Source of the DNA: Rhynchonema sp. JSB1_4
Taxonomy: Eukaryota > Nematoda > Chromadorea > Monhysterida > Xyalidae
Length of the DNA stretch: 64,000 nucleotides
Assembly (NCBI GenBank): GCA_030248065.1
Contig: JASAMV010003727.1
Span: forward strand, 61,610 to 125,609
Direction of reading: 5' to 3'
The position numbers and the translations under genes were made by a program. Positions 60,847-64,000 of this stretch are shown one piece after another; the first letter of the stretch is position 1, and every line of letters begins with the position of its first letter. Below the pieces are notes generated by a model. The model saw nothing but the letters and a program-made list of their open reading frames with translations, did not search any database and was not told where the DNA came from.

Positions 60847-62043
60847 AATTGACCCCCCATAGCTCCCCGCCCCGGCCCCCCGTCCGTCTCCCACCGAGAG
60901 CTCTGTCGTGCGCGCCAAAACCATCGCGCACACCGATCTCTCCCAAAAAGACCCGGACAACCCCCCCGCCCGGCCGAGAGGGAGGAAGAGAAACCCGACC
61001 GCACGGAGGAAGGGCCAGCCCGGCCACCAACAGGGAGCGACCCGACCCGCGGCGAGGCGGCCCGACCGACCCGACCCGCAAAACGGCCGACACGACGACC
61101 AAAGAAACGGAACAGAGGCGCAGCCCCAGCCAGAGCGGCACCAGGCACATTGATCTATTAAACATAAAGAACAGCCAAGGCCGCAGGCAGGGTCGTCTCA
61201 CCACCATAGTAGGATGTGTCGAACTCCCCAAAATGACCCCAGTGAAAAAAAGCCCCCCGGGTTCCGTTTCCCGCCCGCCAACCGTCCCCTTCCTTTTCCT
61301 TTCCAACCGCCAAAAACCCTTCCTTCCCCCCCGCACCCCGATTTCTCTCATTCTCCCCCAAAAACCCCCTTTAGCACCCCCTCCCCCCCCCCCCGAACCC
61401 CCAATTCGGAAGAAGAAAACCCCATCTCTTATTCTCTCGGAAGCCCCTCCCCCCTCGACCTCCACAACCACACAGACCCCCCCCCCCTCGCGAGGTCTCC
61501 CCCCCCCCGCCCCCCCCCCACATTATCTCCCCCGCACACCACCCCCCAGAAAACCAACAGAGAGCCATCCCCCCCCCCAGCGCACACCCGCATCAAACAT
61601 AAAAACACAAAGAACAGCCCCGAGCCCCACCACGCCCTCACATCATCATCACAAAATAGTACACTCTACACACCAAAAGCGCCGCCACCACGCGCCGCCA
61701 GCACCCCCCCGCCCCCCCCCCATCTCAGGCACACGCGCGAAAATAAAATACACACTCCGCACATATAAAGAAAAAAAAACCCGAGAAAACTCCCCCACAA
61801 CCCCCCACACACTCACACAATCTCAAAAACACCCCCAAAAAAAAACCACACAGCCGAAAAAAAAAAAAAAAACAACCAAACCACACACACACCCCCCCCC
61901 ACACAGACACCCGCACCCCACCCCACACAAAACCCGCAACCCCGAAAAAACCCCCCCCAGACCCACCAAAGGAAACGAAAACCCCGCAAACCCCCCGAAG
62001 CCCCCAAACCAAAAAACCAAAGCCAAAACCACCCCCCAACATA
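60847..62043. repeat. Extreme C-rich, A/C-biased tract of about 1.2 kb
   Basis: From about 61240 the + strand is almost only C and A, with long C runs. A 401-codon + frame and Gly/Phe-rich - frames are by-products of composition. The first 350 bp (60850-61200) are GC-rich but more complex. No gene called. Confidence 0.8.
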
Positions 62044-62574
62044 AAACGAGGTAACGGTAGTTACCCGAAGTACACCATGGTTAGAAGTTGAAACTACACG
62101 GTGAATGATTGGGTGTCGGTGATATGTGCATGTGAACGACAGTGTGATGGGATGAGATGATTTGGGGAAAAAAAATTTTTTTCTCAGGTGAAACATCACC
62201 AGGCTGGATTTAGTGATTTTTCCCTATACCTTGCGTGTTAAAAACGGGGTTTTTGGTGTGAGCGCGTGTGATTGGATTCTGATGATGTTTTGATTGTTTT
62301 TGAGAGATAGTCCAGCCAGTACAAAACGCTGAAAATTTCAGCTCGATCTACCCTATACAAAGGTGTTTTTTGGCCACCCGAAAATCGGCGTGTCCGGCGC
62401 TCCCATTTTACTGCGCAGATCACAACTGAGCGAAGGAACCTGAATGGATCCGGGCAAGTCGTATATCGTTGGGTTCGGCTAGTGGTGGAGGCGTACGACA
62501 TCTATGGCGCAAAAAATAATATCGCTTCTATCGTGAGGAAATGGCCGGTGATGTTTCACCGAATTAGTTGGTGG

Positions 62575-64000
62575 ACTAATGTTTCTGGTTGCTGGTGCGG
62601 TCGAGTGTGATTGATTTTGGCAGATGTTTTGATTGTTTTAGAGAGTAGGTGTGGAGGTTAACAACGTGTGAAAATTTCAGGTCGGTCCACCGTATGAAAA
62701 GGGGTTTTTGGGCCACCCAAAAAGGGGTGAAATTTGGGTGTGAGGCCAGGTTCGGGATGGTGGTATGGTTGAATGTTGATTGTGTTGGGCAATGTTTTGA
62801 GTGTTTTTGAGAGCAAGTCTGGAGGTTAAGAAGGTGTGAAAATTTGAGATTGGTCCGCCCTATAAAAAGGGGTTTTTGGGCCACCCAAAAATGGGTGAAA
62901 TTTGGGTGTGCGGCCAGGTTTGCGATGGTGGTATGGTTGAATGTTGATTGTGTTGGGCAATGTTTTGAGTGTTTTTGAGAGCAAGTCTGGAGGTTAACAA
63001 GGTGTGAAAATTTGAGATTGGTCCGCCCTATAAAAAGGGGTTTTTGGGCCACCCAAAAATGGGTGAAATTTGGGTGTGCGGCCAGGTTTGCGATGGTGGT
63101 GTGGTTGAATGTTGATTGTGTTGGGCAATGTTTTGATTGTTTTTGAGAGTAAGTCTGGAGGTTAATGACGTGTGAAAATTTGAGATTGGTCCGCCCTATA
63201 AAAAGGGGTTTTTGGGCCACCCAAAAATGGGTGAAATTTGGGTGTGCGGCCAGGTTTGCGATGGTGGTATGGTTGAATGTTGATTGTGTTGGGCAATGTT
63301 TTGAGTGTTTTTGAGAGCAAGTCTGGAGGTTAAGAAGGTGTGAAAATTTGAGATTGGTCCGCCCTATAAAAAGGGGTTTTTGGGCCACCCAAAAATGGGT
63401 GAAATTTGGGTGTGCGGCCAGGTTTGCGATGGTGGTATGGTTGAATGTTGATTGTGTTGGGCAATGTTTTGAGTGTTTTTGAGAGCAAGTCTGGAGGTTA
63501 ACAAGGTGTGAAAATTTGAGATTGGTCCGCCCTATAAAAAGGGGTTTTTGGGCCACCCAAAAATGGGTGAAATTTGGGTGTGCGGCCAGGTTTGCGATGG
63601 TGGTATGGTTGAATGTTGATTGTGTTGGGCAATGTTTTGAGTGTTTTTGAGAGCAAGTCTGGAGGTTAACAAGGTGTGAAAATTTGAGATTGGTCCGCCC
63701 TATAAAAAGGGGTTTTTGGGCCACCCAAAAATGGGTGAAATTTGGGTGTGCGGCCAGGTTTGCGATGGTGGTATGGTTGAATGTTGATTGTGTTGGGCAA
63801 TGTTTTGAGTGTTTTTGAGAGTAAGTCTGGAGGTTAACAAGGTGTGAAAATTTGAGATTGGTCCGCCCTATAAAAAGGGGTTTTTGGGCCACCCAAAAAT
63901 GGGTGAAATTTGGGTGTGCGGCCAGGTTTGCGATGGTGGTGTGGTTGAATGTTGATTGTGTTGGGCAATGTTTTGAGTGTTTTTGAGAGTAAGTCTGGAG
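62575..64000. repeat. 168-bp satellite array, at least eight copies, running off the window
   Basis: Unit starts repeat every 168 bp (GTCTGGAGGTTAA at about 62817, 62985, 63153, 63321, 63489, 63657, 63825 and 63993). Words such as GGTCCGCCCTATAAAAAGGG and TGGTTGAATGTTGATTGTGT recur. The copy before 62817 is diverged, and 62260-62560 contains a still older relative. The - strand stays open for 438 codons because 168 is a multiple of three and the unit lacks stops in that frame. Confidence 0.93.

Noticed and set aside
60849..62054. 401-codon + frame rich in Pro, Thr and Lys
   Set aside because: Explained by C/A composition with no stop-forming T or G. No domain and no splice context.
62576..63892. 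438-codon - frame with a 56-residue repeat
   Set aside because: Exact translation of the 168-bp satellite. Open only because the unit length is divisible by three.

Overview
The window is animal nuclear DNA. Every confident gene is split by GT-AG introns, the reading frames join cleanly across the splice sites, and roughly half the sequence is transposon-derived or tandemly repeated. A nematode is the best guess. Support comes from an interspersed TTAGGC-type repeat (the nematode telomere unit) near 48.48 kb, an astacin metalloprotease, clustered lineage-specific cysteine-rich secreted proteins, and short compact exons. This is inference, not proof. No rRNA, tRNA, CRISPR or bacterial-type operon was seen.

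Layout. 0.3-6.0 kb (+): 3' part of a mitochondrial Na+/Ca2+ exchanger gene (NCLX/SLC8B1 type). 6-11.7 kb: mostly repeats (a 50-bp minisatellite, a GACGTAGGG array, a long fold-back element, a C-rich tract) and two doubtful terminal exons. 11.7-15.1 kb (+) and 18.2-23.9 kb (-): two full-length TMEM144-like genes with matching exon structure. The second carries a 2.3-kb GC-rich inverted-repeat element in intron 2, which itself contains a very young LTR element. Between them (15.7-16.5 kb, -) are two exons of a single-pass membrane protein with PPxY motifs. 24.8-28.6 kb (-): a complete nine-exon SLC36-like amino acid transporter. 29.1-31.3 kb: a giant palindrome built from a repeated AGGCGTGCGAA core. 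32.1-34.8 kb (-): two small genes sharing a DPxYQTL tail repeat. 35.2-44.3 kb: three paralogous genes for secreted cysteine-rich proteins in -, +, - orientation. 45.5-48.2 kb (+): an astacin. 48.8-52.4 kb (-): a nicotinic-type Cys-loop receptor alpha subunit. 53.8-55.1 kb (-): a 187-residue PEBP. 55.7-64 kb: hAT-like elements (some nested), inverted repeats, an extreme C-rich tract and a 168-bp satellite running off the right edge.

The genes do not form one pathway. They are an ordinary mix of membrane transport, secreted and signalling proteins. The most striking signal is at the intron boundaries. Three different transposon types sit within a few bases of a splice site: TTAA-type in NCLX, hAT in SLC36 and TA-type in the receptor gene. 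One of the three cysteine-rich paralogues has a private 1-kb intron made largely of small elements. A 10-mer, TGATGTTTCA or its complement, occurs about 15 times and is concentrated beside splice sites. Donor sites keep G at +5 but often replace AA at +3/+4 (GTTGGT, GTTCGT, GTGCGT). Together these suggest a genome where transposon insertion and intron boundaries are linked.

Exon coordinates were worked out by eye from reading frame, phase and paralogue alignment, and may be off by a base or two. Computed coding lengths are multiples of three for SLC36 (489 aa), TMEM144-1 (360 aa), TMEM144-2 (363 aa), the astacin (339 aa), PEBP (187 aa) and two of the cysteine-rich paralogues (266 and 255 aa), which supports the models.
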